From Sphagnum magellanicum (lineage: Eukaryota > Streptophyta > Sphagnopsida > Sphagnales > Sphagnaceae), in contig CM038911.1 in NCBI GenBank assembly GCA_021904315.1, forward strand, positions 11,257,390 through 11,321,389: a stretch of DNA of 64,000 bases, in the 5' to 3' direction. The translations under genes were made by a program, and so were the position numbers. Shown here piece by piece: positions 38,406 to 51,080 of the stretch (positions are counted from its first letter, which is position 1; each line of letters starts with the position of its first letter). The notes beneath the pieces are model-generated. The model was not told the origin of the DNA and ran no database searches. It saw nothing but the letters and a program-made list of their open reading frames with translations.

Positions 38406-39285
38406 GTGTTGGGAAGGATGAATGAGGCCAATGGAGCAACATCTAGTAGTAGTCAAGCAGTCATGTGTCTGGAGAGGATTGGTGGTCATATGACTAAGCT
38501 TCTGGAGCTGCATGCACAGAAATTTGCTCTTCGGATTGTGTTTGTTCCTGGGAATCCCAGTGTGGTGATCTACTACCAAGAGTATCTGGATGTGCTCTAT
38601 GACATCCTGAAGGGTGGAGCATCTGTCACTACAATCAGCCACATTGTGTGTGTATCCAGGGATTGTGAAGATGGGTGGCTATTCTGTTTGCACAAATAGA
38701 TAGATCATAAGCTTGAATTTGTGTAACAACAATTGAATCAGAGACCAGATGTTCCACTTATCCTTGTGGGCCATTCATTGGCACTTACACCATCGTGGAG
38801 ATCTTCAAAATGTTTCCATCCAAGGTGCAGTAGATAATTAGATTGTGACACTGAACAGGAATTCCAAGTGGCAGGGTTTCCTCAGGCATGTCAGTGAGAC
38901 ATCAGCTCTGTGCACAACATCTAATAGTTTCACAGGTTTTGTGGGATTACTACCTGATGATGTGTCCAGGGGCTTGGTGAAGGTTTTGTTTGCTTGTGTA
39001 TGGGATTTCAATGCCATGGATATCACCTGCCAACAATTGCTACAGTCGAGAGTTGTGCACAACTTCATGTACATGGGAAGAACAGAGTTTGCAATATTGG
39101 CTCTAGAACCTGACTTTGGTTCCTGAAAGAATTCCAGAGCCGGATCTCTTTTCTCTTTGGAACTGATGATCATTGGGTCCCCTTGTCTACTCTTGCTGAT
39201 ATTTCCAAGGAGATTCCACAGCTAAAAATGGTTGTGGAAAGAAAGGGACATTTGCATACCTTCAGTTGTAACAAGGCTAGCTTGA
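38406..39285 (+). pseudogene. LDAH: decayed LDAH-like lipid-droplet hydrolase gene
   Basis: Family landmarks appear in the right order but in changing frames: IVFVPGNPSVVIYYQEYLDV with LYDILKGGASVTTISH (38535-38645); IDHKLEFV and PLILVGHS (the alpha/beta-hydrolase nucleophile elbow, about 38700-38775); then, after a frame change, GTYTIVEIFKMFPSKVQ (38780-38830); NSKWQGFLRHVSETSALCTT (38860-38920) and LLPDDVSRGLV; finally FGTDDHWVPLSTLADISKE and VVERKGHLHTFSC (39155-39270). In-frame stops at 38697 and about 38727, and several frame changes, rule out a normal product. LDAH enzymes are serine esterases of lipid droplets. Little intron sequence is evident. Confidence 0.75.
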
Positions 39286-39759
39286 AGTGTGTTGCCTTGA
39301 ATTGTGTCTCACATTGCTTGAGCACATCTATGAGGCTCCCAACAGAAGAGGATCAAACTGCTCTTCCTCCTTGATGTTTCTTCCCTTGCCTGAGTATGTT
39401 CAAAGTATCTTCATTGCAAGATGCTTGAAGCTTGGCATCATGCAGGTAGCCATCCTTGGAGTCAAATTTATTCACAAGATGCTTGAAGCTTGGCAGATAG
39501 TGATCCTTAGAATTGAATCATTCCAGTAATAGCAATCTCCTGCTACTTGATTGATGAGTGCTCGGTAGTTTGTAGTTTGGTACAGAAAGTGTGTTGAGAA
39601 ATTCTCAGTACTTATGAAGAGATTTGATGCAGATGTGTGTTGAACATTTCCAGCACTGAAAGCTAATTTCAAAGGTTAATCTTGTTGGTTAATTAGTGCT
39701 GGTCATGAGGTTCAGGTCTGATTGTTCTGTTGTGTATTCTTGTTAGGTTCAGGGTTGTG

Positions 39760-41915
39760 ATTCTGTTGGCTTCCTTCATGCAGTTGACTAAGATAGTCTG
39801 GGGCCATCAAGAGCAAAGACTGTCCCCCCTTTGCTCCATGAACTCAATGATGCAGTTGATGCAAAATTCACAGAGGAATTGCCTGAAGCTCTGTTGGAGT
39901 CTAATCCTGCCCTTTTCTCCCAGCTCACTCTTGTGATTGCCACTCAGGTAAACTTGTAAATGTTATTGGTGCCGAGAATGCTTTTCTTCTGTATCTCAGA
40001 AATTTTAGGGCTACGAGGGGCTGGAGAAGGAATCCTAACCAGATGCAGATGGTCCGCATCTTTCAGTTGACCTAGATTTTTTTTGACATGATTGATGGAG
40101 TTGGTCAATAGAGCATGACTACTTACCTAACAGCCTTCATTATGGGGTTCTGGTGCATTCATAGATGCAAGAGAATTCTCTTTTAAAGCTGGATGAGATA
40201 TGCCAATAACAGAATGTGATGTTGATCATTACACGCTCCTATGGTTTGGCAGGGTTGCTGTGCATCGGTGTAGAGGTACTTATATGGTCACTAAACAGTT
40301 TAGAGACTTAGCTGTGAGTAATAGGTCCCCTGCTCTAAGCAGAGGGTGTGGTTAGATTGTCAAGCCATGCACAAGACTGCACTTCACTTCCTACTGCCTT
40401 TCTAACGAGTCCTTTGCAAGTTATTTGTACGGTGTAGTTGGATCTTGAAGACTTGTTGTGGAAAATGGTATCCTGGTTGCAGAGGTCTGGCTTGTGTTGA
40501 AAGAAAAAGGCCAGGGATACTGCAAGGTAGAGGCATGGCCAGCTTCCACTTTACAGTGTTCTTAGTTAATGCTACTATATAAGGTGAAGTTTGTTTATAA
40601 TGTACTAAGTTTACCTAAGGGGACCACTGATGGAAATGGGATTGACTCTACAGAAGCATGATGTGATTGAATCAAAGCCAGACAATAAGGAGGATCTCTG
40701 ACTCCACAACCCTTGGCCTGAACTTCAGAGCTTTGTTACACCACTAATTTTTCATATAAGGTTCAAGGGTGGAGGACTCACAATATGTTGTTATATTCTT
40801 GTAACTTGAACACACAACTTTTCCGCAAGATTGTGTCTACATTAGCCACATCACACTTCAAGAATGGTCTGCTCAGCTCTCTGAGCTATGGAAGTACGCT
40901 ATTAGTCTGGTCCGGGTTTGGGTCTCCCACAATATCTCCCTAAATTGTCATCATGATTGTAACTTATGCTCAAGCATAAATTAGTCTTCCTGTTGCTTCC
41001 AGAATTGCTGCAGAAACTCAGTATGCAGGTTAGTGTTTTCACTGGCCTTTACCCACTGTAGGGAGCTGATGAAGTCAGTGGAAAAGTTGCAATAGAGAAG
41101 TCACTATCATACATGCTACTGTTGATGGTCCCTGAACAGAACAGGTGTGAGACTGGCACTGTTGTTCATACTGCTTTCTTGTTGTTTTTGTTTCTTGATC
41201 CTTTGTTCTCTGTTTTTGTCTTTCCTTCTTTGGAATTCTCTGTGTCTGGTTGAGGAAGTGTTAACCTAACTTTGCCTTTTCTTAATCGTGAGAATGGAGA
41301 TTTCTTGATTCTTATGAGAGGTTCATGCTCAAGCAGATTATTAATTACAGTTGCTTGTCAGTCTTATGGATGTTGTGATTGTTGATAGGATACTTCATAC
41401 AATGCTTTGATGTTTTGTATGCTAAGCTTTTGTTTTGTATACACTGCTCCTGCAATCCATGTGGCTTTCTTATCATCTATTACAGCATATCTTGTGCTTG
41501 GATTCCTTTCTGTTCTGTAGGTATGTTGATGAACTTAACATTGATACCATCGACAATGTTATACAGAAACATATTCTATTGCAGTTCTTCTCATTAAGAT
41601 TGCTCAGGACTGGAAGACAGCTCACAATGGCAAGCTTCCAGCAAATGTCAAAGAATTGAAGGTGAATTGTCTAAGTTTGTGGTTCAAGCATCATGGAGAG
41701 AAACAGCAGCACAGGGAGACTTGTGTCACACCTATGGGTAGGTCAAGTGACACTAAGTGTTTTTAACCTCCTATGTTGGAATACATGAAGATTGTTGTGG
41801 TAATCTAGTGGAGCGAGAGAACCAGGCAGCAATAATTGCAAGATGGCAGGTGGAAGAGGATGAAAATAACTACACTGAAGCTTTGAAATCTGCATTTGTT
41901 GTGTGTCTCCCCTGA
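39760..41915 (+). pseudogene. AXR1: decayed AXR1/APPBP1-like NEDD8-E1 regulatory subunit gene
   Basis: Five exon-like blocks occur in family order with intron sequence between them. (1) About 39785-39947: DSLGPSRAKTV, then LHELNDAVDAKFTEELPEAL and LFSQLTLVIATQ, with an intact GTAAAC donor. (2) 40216-40290: LIITRSYGLAG. (3) 40659-40735: IESKPDN, then LHNPWPELQ, with an internal TGA. (4) 41521-41661: YVDELNIDTIDNVIQKHI, then a one-base slip before LLIKIAQDWKTAHNGKLPA, with a good acceptor and donor. (5) About 41845-41915: DENNYTEALKSAF. AXR1 with ECR1 activates RUB/NEDD8. The N-terminal ThiF part and the C-terminal half were not found. Retained introns show that this is not a processed copy. 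Confidence 0.8.
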
Positions 41916-44354
41916 AATTAGTAAGCTCTCTTCTTGAACTTTTTCTTTTCAATATGCAGTTATATGGGTCAGGTATATGAGTTGTAACTGTGGTCAGAGT
42001 TTGTGAACATGTGAAGGTGAAAGATTCTCTGAAGCAACCTTATAGAATTTTCTGTCCAATAAATACCAGTGGTTCAAATAGTGCCATCTGCAGCAAGATT
42101 GGTAGGGAAAAATGGATAAGGTGTTCTCAAATGATATTACCTCCACTATTGAGAAACATCCTATGCCATGTCTTGAGTTGATGGAGGTGTGCATCAACTT
42201 CAGACAAGACAAACAACATGAAGCTTGAAAATTTCTTGCATATTGTCAAGTTGAGAATTTCTTGCATGTCTGGAATAGCTACATCAACAGGAGTTGGCCC
42301 TTGGGCTTACTTTGCTATCTATTGCTGCACAGTGCCACAAGATTGACAATAAGTAGAGACAATACAGCTACAAATGCACCCTGCAGACTAAGTGAAAGCA
42401 AAAATACATCTCTCCTTAATCACATGTGTTTTGCTCAAATGTATTAATCATGATCATCCATCAGGATCCTCATGTTTGACTACTTACATAGTGTATTCAA
42501 GCTACCTTTTCAGCTGAAACATGTTATCTCATGATTTGCAGCCTTGACGCAAATGCTTAGAAACCTTGACAGCAGCCACCATGACCCAGAAATCTGGCGA
42601 TGAAGCATTTAAAACTTAGTTGACTAATCCTCCAGAATTGCATATTCTTTTACAGAGTAAGCAAACTGCTCATCTAGGAGGCACATAGAGTCCTGTTTTG
42701 AGATCCTTCCAATCAACGCCAGATATGATGGGTGGTTACATACATTTGCTTTGACCCATGATGTTATTCAATGGTGATGAATCTGCTACTGCAGCTACTA
42801 TGTAAAGTTGCAAAAAAATCTACTAAGCCAGAGCAGAGGCTGGTGTGACAGCTATGGTGGGACATGTGAGCTGCATATTAAAGCAGATTGGACAAGACTC
42901 ATACTCTATTCCCTGAACCACCATCAAACATTTCTGCAAGAACACATGCCATTTAGGGGTCTGTTGTACTGGGCTTACCTGCTATTTTTGACCTAGAGGC
43001 TACAAGATTTCTCTTGCATTAGTTTTGGGATTCTGTCTCTCAACTGATAATACAAGAACAAGATTTGCAACCAATGTTTAGATATAGATGTTGATTGAAT
43101 GTTACTTGCATTCTAAAGCTAATTTTGTGATTTGAAAGGTTCATGTTTTCAAGTTCATGTTGAGTGAAATCTTGTTCTTACTTGATGATGTAGGACCTTT
43201 TGTTTCTGGGTCAAATTGAGTTTTGCAATTTTGGCCATATGAAGTCTTAAGTTTGACCAATTTCTGTAGCATGCCACTGTTGCTAGGTTAAGCTTCTTGT
43301 AGTCACAATCAATTAGTGTGCAAGAAAAATGTTCATTGTTTCCTTTTTACATCAGTTATATAGCATTGAACCCAGTGTGGCTATGTTTCATTGATTAAAG
43401 GTGCTGGTGGGATCTTTTATTAATCCAGTTGTTGAGGTGCAAGACATTAAGAGATGAATTCAATCCAAAGGCAGGACGTAAATTGTAAATGCTTCTTGCC
43501 AATGAAGAAAGCAGGTTCTTATGCACTCAATAACCACAGTTGTGCTGCCATGCTCATTTTTTGGTTCATACCACCATTCTGGTAACTTAAGTTACAAAAG
43601 ATAATCAGGAATTTATGACTGCAAAGTAAGCGTTGTGGAAGGTGTTTGTTATGCAGCCATCCAGCCTTGTATGTGTTGCTTCAGGCTGTGGGCCATTTTG
43701 TGCAACTTATAATAGATATCTTGGAGCCTTTGATGGGTATGATTCCTGCTCATAAGTAAAGAGAAAGGGCAGTCAACCCCTGAGGGCAGTGGTCCTCTAG
43801 GATATTAGGATAAAACCATTGCACAATTTTATTGATGGGTTTGAACATGGGTGGGGTGAAATATTATTATCACTAAAATCAAATTGATATTTAGAATTCT
43901 TAAGGTGAATTGAAAAGCTTTGGATAATTTTGTTGGGGGGAAGGGTGATGTAGGATACTTCGGTGGATATGCAGAGATGAGTGTATCACAAGGTTTAGTA
44001 GTAGGCTCATTGATGTAGATGGAGATGTAGATGGAGAAGGTAGGTAAAGGCAATATAGTAGTATGCTGGAGAAGGCAAGTAAATGCAATATGCTGATGGA
44101 GAAGCTCAGTACAGCTTTCTCTATTCTTATGGTATCATTTATGCCTGGGATGTGGAGAATACATGGCTGATCAGCTTGATTTCAATTTCTGGTTGTAGAC
44201 AAATAAAAGGTAGATCTCAAGCATAAGAAGACACATGAAGCACTCTGGCTTGACAACCAACAAAACCTGCCATGGGTGGCAGTAGAGATGGCTGCATTGG
44301 CACCAAGAACAGTGCAATCGAGCATTTTTGCATAGAATCAGAAGCTTACAAAAT
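41916..44354 (+). other. gene-like but unassigned DNA in the pseudogene block
   Basis: Moderate base composition and many short frames on +, for example LTQMLRNLDSSHHDPEIW near 42545-42598 and 42808-42996, but no recognised family. It could be worn introns or exons of the AXR1-like remnant or of further genes. Confidence 0.35.
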
Positions 44355-44698
44355 ATGTGTAGGATGGGGAACCTGAGAAGGTGATGCAGCTTTTCCAACA
44401 GGGCAGCTGTGTCAGCAGATACTTCAAAGTGGTTTGGAGTCTGATGTCTTTGTGAGGAGTAGCTTGGTGGACATGTATGCAAAATGTGGGGGTGTTGAGG
44501 AGGCTTGGATTGTGTTCAACAAGATTCCATCTCAAGATGTGGTTACTTGGACAACCATGATATTGGGACATGTGCAATGTGAGCAAGGGCAGAAGGTACT
44601 GGAACTATTTCAACAAATGCAATAGGAATGTGTGCAGCCAGACTCTGTTACTTTTGTGGGGGTGGTAAAGGCATGCACCAATGTGGTTGTGCTTAGCA
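44355..44698 (+). pseudogene. PLS-type PPR protein fragment
   Basis: The longest open part (44434-44622) reads ESDVFVRSSLVDMYAKCGGV, then AWIVFNKIPSQDVVTWTTMI and LELFQQMQ, the repeat phrase of plant PLS-class PPR proteins, which bind organelle RNA for editing or processing. Upstream, EPEKVMQLFQQ lies in another frame. Downstream, after a TAG, comes CVQPDSVTFVGVVKACTNVV. At most about three PPR motifs remain, where a working protein has many more. No start, no DYW end and frame changes at both sides mark it as a fragment. Confidence 0.8.
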
Positions 44699-47600
44699 CT
44701 TAGGGCTGATTTGCCACAGTGAGAGCATCTGATTCTTCTATTGGCCAATTTACAGTCCCACCTCTCAAGTGTTCCTCTGCCATCACAGCACATCAAGGTT
44801 CATTGAACTTCTTGTTACTTCTCTCTTCCCTTCAGTGGTTATAAACTCTGCTACCTATAACAGCCCTTCAAATCTATCCATCTATAGCCAACTTCACAAT
44901 AATTAGGTGATAATGACAGATGCAACTGTTTTGTGTCATGTTAGAAGGATCTAGTGCAAAAGTGGGTTCATTTTTAGAGGTCTAGTCTTGATTTGAGATA
45001 TTTTCCAAGATTGACTTGTGTTGATTGCACTGGTGACTTGATATTGTTTTTGTGATAGTTACAGGTGGATGGGGCTGTTGTCACCCATGTCCATGCTAAA
45101 ATTGTTCCATTCTAAAATTGTGAATTATGAGTGCCAGTGCCTTTTCTTAAGAGAGGAATCACAAGTTGAGAGGTAAGAGTCTACTTGCTGTTGTGATTAC
45201 CACTGTGCTCTTTCATGAGTGAGTTTTCCAATGCTTTCCCTGTGCACCAAATTTACAAGAGCTAGAGTACGGTGAGATTGATATGTGCTGAAATTTCTGG
45301 TCTATGCATTATTGTTTTTGTCTTATACAATGCTAACCCTTCACTGAAAATGTGTGTCCTGTTAAATTGACCATCTTAGGAGGCTGTTGCATCCGCTCTT
45401 TAAAGTTGTTACATCAAGCAATATCACTACCCAGGATGGACAGGGAGTTTAGTTCCTGTTTTTATTTTATCAGACTTTTCAGGACCTTGTTTTGAGATCT
45501 AATTTCAATTCATGTCTGTTGTAGAGAAAAAAACAGTGGATCACAAGGTTTGTATAATGGTGCTGTATCTGCTGATTTGGGGGGAGGCTGCAAATATTTG
45601 TTTTCTTCCTGAGCGCCTTTGTTACTTTTTTTATCATGTGAGTCAATTCTGTGGAGGACCTTGTGCTGTGCTAGCCCTTTATAAGTGATTTATCACATGA
45701 TTTGACATTGCTGAGAAACTCTTTGTTGCCTCTTGAGGCACAGGGGATGAATCTGGGATACAATCTGAGAAACATTACTACTTTACTTGAGCTTAATTTT
45801 CTTGGTTGTCATGTGCAGATGACTTATGAAATGTATGATTTGCTGGAGAAGCCTCAGGTGGAGAGGTCTGAAAAGACCTATATAGAGGGATCACAATACT
45901 TGTTTTTGGAAGAGATTCTGGCTGCAGTGAGTTGCAACACCCTTTCTCTGTTCTGGCTTCTTACAAACTGGATTGGCAATGCAGGGCAATTGTGTACATT
46001 TGTAGTCAAATGCTTTGCAATATCTTCCAGTCTCTGAAGTGAACACATAAATGTTTGATGGTCAAACTGGGTGCTTGGGAGCTTAGACTACCTTGTTCAA
46101 GTGCCCTGCCTTTACTGATGATCTTGATCACTGGTACTGGACCTGCTATTGCATGGTGTGCTTAAATTATCCAATGCTTGGTGGTAGACATCACATTGAG
46201 ACATTTAAAGGGATGGTGGCGTATGCTACTATGGATGTTAATGTCTCTGTTGAAGCATCTAAGAAAAACCTTGCATGGGCCTCTTTGACTGTTTGTGTAA
46301 CCACACATATGTCATTTATCCTTAGTAGAATTTCTGGTGGGTTGCTGGTTTTGTTAAATATTTATTCTTCACATTGGTGTTTCCTGCTTCCCAGGATGAA
46401 AACATTCATGACATCTTCTGTTTGCAGTGGATTTGGTGTTGGCTTGCTGCTGCTGTGCTGATTAATTTATGAAATTTTTCTCAAAGCTCTTTCTGTATAA
46501 GAGTTTTTGACTTTTGTTGTCTTTTTCCGCTTCCTTAGCTCCATTTCTGTGTTTCCTTTCTTTTCTTTCCTGTCCTTTCTTTTAATTTTCTTTTATGGTT
46601 ATATTCAGATTATGTTAGCCAACATCATGGTGGTTTCTTCCAATTACTTCTGGTTTTGTGACAGAAACTTAGTATGCATGCTGGTGTGAAACTAGCCTAT
46701 ACCTGCAGTTGGGCCCTATGCAGCTATGTTAGTTAGTCAGTACCGTACATACTTTTGTTCATGTCCACTGCACATGTGAAAGCCTGTTGCTCTTAATTAT
46801 ACTGAAGATATTTTTTTTGTGCATGATGAACTAGGCCTCTTTGTGCCCTAGACTTAGATTGCTTGTACAGGGGAAAGCTAAAACGAAATGAACCTTGCCT
46901 TCAGAAGCTAGTTGCATCTTGAATGAGCTATACCAACCCTGAGTATGAGGTTTGATTCTATGCAGACTGGCTTGCTTGTGGCTACAGAGTGTTCTGGTTG
47001 CTCAGAATATTTACATGTGCTCTTCTTGGTATCAGGTTGTCCTGATAGGCCTATTGATGGAATGCAGTTAAAGCTCTACTTGAAAATGCAATGCAGGTTC
47101 TTTTTTCCCTTTCATAAAGCCAGCATATTTCCCAGAATCCTCACTTTCTTGGGCACTTGATGGATGCAAGAATCTGATGTGCCTGGGCATGGAAGGGCTG
47201 GTCACTCAGCATGGTGGAACTTTCATGATTTCAATGAGTTTTTCTCGTGCTTACTTGCATATTTCAAACCATATGGATTGTTGTAAGGTTCATCATCTTT
47301 GGATAAAGAGATTGAATTTTATTTTTCATATAGTATTTTTCTGCAGGTGTACTCTGGATTGCACATGTTACAACAACTGAAGTTGAAAGAATTCTGAGCT
47401 CTTTGCATGGAAGCCACTAACTGGCCTGTGTCCCAATTTATATATTTTTGTCTCTTGTTTTTGCACATGCAATTTCTAGCTGTCATAAGTACTTTCATAG
47501 ATTACGTTCTTGGTGGTCTTGGACATGTGTGATTCTGTTCTTCTTCCTGCTCAATTGATGAAAACCTCGTTGCTTCAACCTTTGGACTGCAGTCTTCCAA

Positions 47601-47880
47601 GTGTTACCCACAATATATTCTAGTGCAATGCATTGTAATAAGGTACATATTTCAACCTCTGGTGCAGGCTGGTTACGCACACCCATAGTTCTGGTTGTCC
47701 CATATGCTTGTTTTGAGCTTTCATGGCTATGGAGGCTAGAGGTAGGCTTCTTTTTAAAACCTAAGAAAGACATTGACACTAAAGATGACAATGTAGGGAA
47801 ATATTTCTTGTCGGTCAGAAGCTTGAATAGAAAATACCTCTGATAATGTTTTTTCAAGTGTCTATTGATTGGATCTGTTG
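44699..47880 (+). other. rest of the pseudogene block, with one exon-like island
   Basis: The best island is 45820-45928: acceptor TGTCATGTGCAG, an open frame reading MTYEMYDLLEKPQVERSEKT then SQYLFLEEILAA, then donor GTGAGTT. I do not recognise it. Other + strand frames (46093-46461, 46945-47160, 47177-47380, 47601-47843) lack family resemblance. The block ends near 47.9 kb, where the DNA turns AT-rich. Confidence 0.35.
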
Positions 47881-49749
47881 AGGTTCCTATAGAGATTGCT
47901 TTATTCTTTCTCTCGAAGATATGTTAAGTTGCCTAAGAATCTCTTGTTTTGTAGTGTGCAAGTGCTAGAATAGTCCTTTAGGGGCTAAGGATGATAAAAG
48001 GAGTCACTATCTCATCCTTGGTGACTACTTCTTCTTGAAATATTTTTGAAATATTTTAATGTTTTAAAAAAAAAAATTGAAAGTTTTTTAAATTTATATC
48101 ATTATGTAAAGGTTTGTATTAAACTTTTGTCAAAAATATGTCATTTTCAAAGTTTCTTTTTTTTTAATAATGTTTTTGTGTGTTTTTAATTCATTAGATT
48201 CATTTCAAACTTATTCAGATGTTCTCATGATATATTATGAATATTGTTATATGAATAAATTTTTAAAATTTAATATCAAATTAAATTACCACTTAAAAAA
48301 CATGAGAAATCAAGCATTTGTTACACTTGCTATGGTCTTTCATTATTGATAAGCTGAAAAAAAAAAAAAAAGCAAGATTCAATGTGTTGAGAATGGAATT
48401 TTTTACATTTTTACCATAATTTTCATCAATTCTAATTTTTCCTTGTATGCATGCCTAAGGGAGTTGGAGTTAAAACATTTATAGTTGGGAAGCATTGTAA
48501 TCTGATTTTTTTATTTTATAAAGTGGTGTCTAATGCCTACTGCGTGGTTCATCTTGGTTGTGGATTTGAATTGCGACTTCAAATATCTTGAACACAAGAA
48601 CCCTAAAACAATGACCACTTCACTTAACATTTAATTTTGAGTTGTGGATATGAATATGTGAAGTATGGGTAGTAGCATTTGTAAGTATTTCTAATTGCAT
48701 TTTGGCATATATCAATGAAAAGTAATGCCAAAACCAATCACATAGTGTTGAATAATAGTTTCATTGATGATTGTACCAAATGCAAAACTAGATAAGATTG
48801 ATTGTATTTGTTACAAGTCAATCCCCAATTGTATTTGTTAAGCCTTTAATAATATCAAACATAGTTGAAAATGGCATCACATTGGCTCTATCAAGTTACA
48901 TGTCAATATCAACAATAGTACCACTAGTTATAAGGACATGCATATATGGATGTTAATAGTTGTAAAGTAGTGGGTATTGGCCACCAAAAAAGTTGTGAAA
49001 ATGAACAAGACAATTTATGTTGCAATTGCATGGCAATCACAAATGCACCACTTGAGTTGCATTGATGTTGCATATTTAATGATCTTACCAAATGCATGCT
49101 ACCTCTTTCAATGGTAGCCTAGTTTTCAACTATGGATAGCCCAATTTTACACACTTGGTAATTCAAAATTACTCCCATACAATTAAATTGGACTCAATAA
49201 TCATTGACATCTAGTTGTAAATTAGTATCCAATGTTGGCAACATAGTTGTACAATAATATTATTTGAAGAACACATTAGTTGTTTTGTAATTGAAATTTA
49301 ATGTCAAAGTCCTTATTCAATTGTTATGAAGTTGTTAATAGACAACTCAAGACAACTCCATCACAATTATTCTAGACCCAATAATCAAACATCTAATTGC
49401 AAGACAATATGTCATGTCACGAATGTAGTTGTAAAATTGTATTCTAGGGAAAACACATTAATTGCTCCACAATTCCAATTTCATCTTCATTAGACCTATT
49501 TATATGCATTACTCATAAGTTGCCATGTAATTGTTTTAATGTTCATTCAACTATTGTAGTATAATTTCATGCAACCCAACAATCTAGTTTGCAAAATGGT
49601 ATCCACCCATGGAACTATAATTATTAAGTAGCACTACAATGAAAGCATGAAAGTGTTTATTAATTGTTATATAACAAATTTCCATAATTCTAGTTGCAAG
49701 AAAGTGTTTCAATGTGGAATTAGGGTCATACAATGTTCATGTTTTCTAC
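47881..49749. other. non-coding AT-rich DNA
   Basis: I see no gene or strong repeat apart from short A and T runs (48067-48078, 48357-48371). Confidence 0.5.
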
Positions 49750-51080
49750 TCTCATTATTGACAAATTGCATTTTTTGTCATTTTGATCTCAATTTGATGG
49801 TTTTAATCTTCCTGATTTCAATTTCATAGTCTTAGTTTGATGATTTTCATATTCATGTTTTCAACTTTTGATGTCAACAATCCATAGTTTTGATTCACAT
49901 GAACTCAATTTGATATGTTTGCTTGATAATCCTAATCCTCATGTTTTCTACTCTTGGTGTTGAAAGTTCACGATTTTGATCCTTTTGATCTTGATTTGAT
50001 GATCTTGGTTGATGGTCTCAATGTTCTTGATTTCAATTTCATGGTCTTGGTTTATGGTCTTGATCAATGGTCTTGATCCTCTTGAACTTGAATTGATATT
50101 TTTGGTTGATGGTCTTGTGTTCATGTTTTTCACTTTCAATGTTGAGAATTCACAGTTTTTATCCTTTTTTTCTTGATTCAATGGTCTTGATTGATTGTTT
50201 CAATCCTATTAATATAGATTTCATGGTTTTTGTTCATGGTTTTGATCCTCTTGATCTCAATTTGATGTTCTTGGTTGATGGTTTTGATGTTCATGTTCTC
50301 TGCTCTCAGTGTCAACAATTCACAATTTTGATCCTTTTTTAAAAAAATTGATGGATTCAATTGATAGTTTTGATGCTCATGTTTTTTACATTCAAGAGTG
50401 AAAATTCATAGATTTGTACATCTTCTTTTTTATTTGATGGCCTTGGTTGATGGTTTTGACCTCATGATTTCAATTTAGTGATCTTGGTTGATGGTCTTAA
50501 TTTTCATGAACTCAATTTGATGTTTTGATTGATGGTTTTGATGTTCATGTTTTCAACTTTTAATGTCAATAAATAAGTTTACAATTTTGATCTTCATGAT
50601 TTCAATTTGATGTTCTTGGTTAATGATCTTGATGTTCATGGTCTCTATTTTCAACATTGAAAAATTCATGGTTTTGCATGTCTTTTCCTTAATTTGATAG
50701 ATTTGGTTGATGGCCTTGATCCTCATGATATCAATTTAGCGATCTTGGTTGATGATTTTGATTTTCACGATCTCGATTTGATGTTTTTTGTTCGTGGTCT
50801 AGATGCTTATGCTTTCAACTCTCAATGTCAACAATTCACAATTTTAATCCTCATGACCTCAATTTTATTTCTTGTTTGACAATTTTGATGTTCATGTTCT
50901 TTACACTCAATGCCAAAAGTCTACAATTTGCACTTGTTTTTCAATTTGATGGTTTTGGTTGATGATCTTGATCCTCTTGATTTTGCTTTGATAGGCTTGG
51001 TTGATGGTTTTGAACCTCTTAGTTTCTATTTTCAATGTTTATGGTTGATAGCCTTGATCCTTTACATGTGGATTTTTTAC
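49750..51080 (+). repeat. degenerate tandem array, about 87 bp period
   Basis: The landmark AACAATTCACAATTTTGATC (variable) recurs near 49870, 49962, 50138, 50312, 50395, 50570, 50660, 50826 and 50912, at spacings of about 83-92 or 166-176 bp, so the period is near 87 bp with some units lacking a clear landmark. Between landmarks, phrases such as CTTGGTTGATGGTCTTGATC and CTCAATTTGATGTTCTTGG repeat at about 20-30 bp. The period is divisible by three, so fragments read as repeated VDGFDPLDLN-like peptides, but stops interrupt every frame. I treat it as a minisatellite. Confidence 0.7.

Noticed and set aside
47850-48000. Helitron 3' end (CTAA with a weak hairpin near 47985)
   Set aside because: The stem is too short and no matching 5' end was found, so I keep only the capture hypothesis, not a Helitron call.
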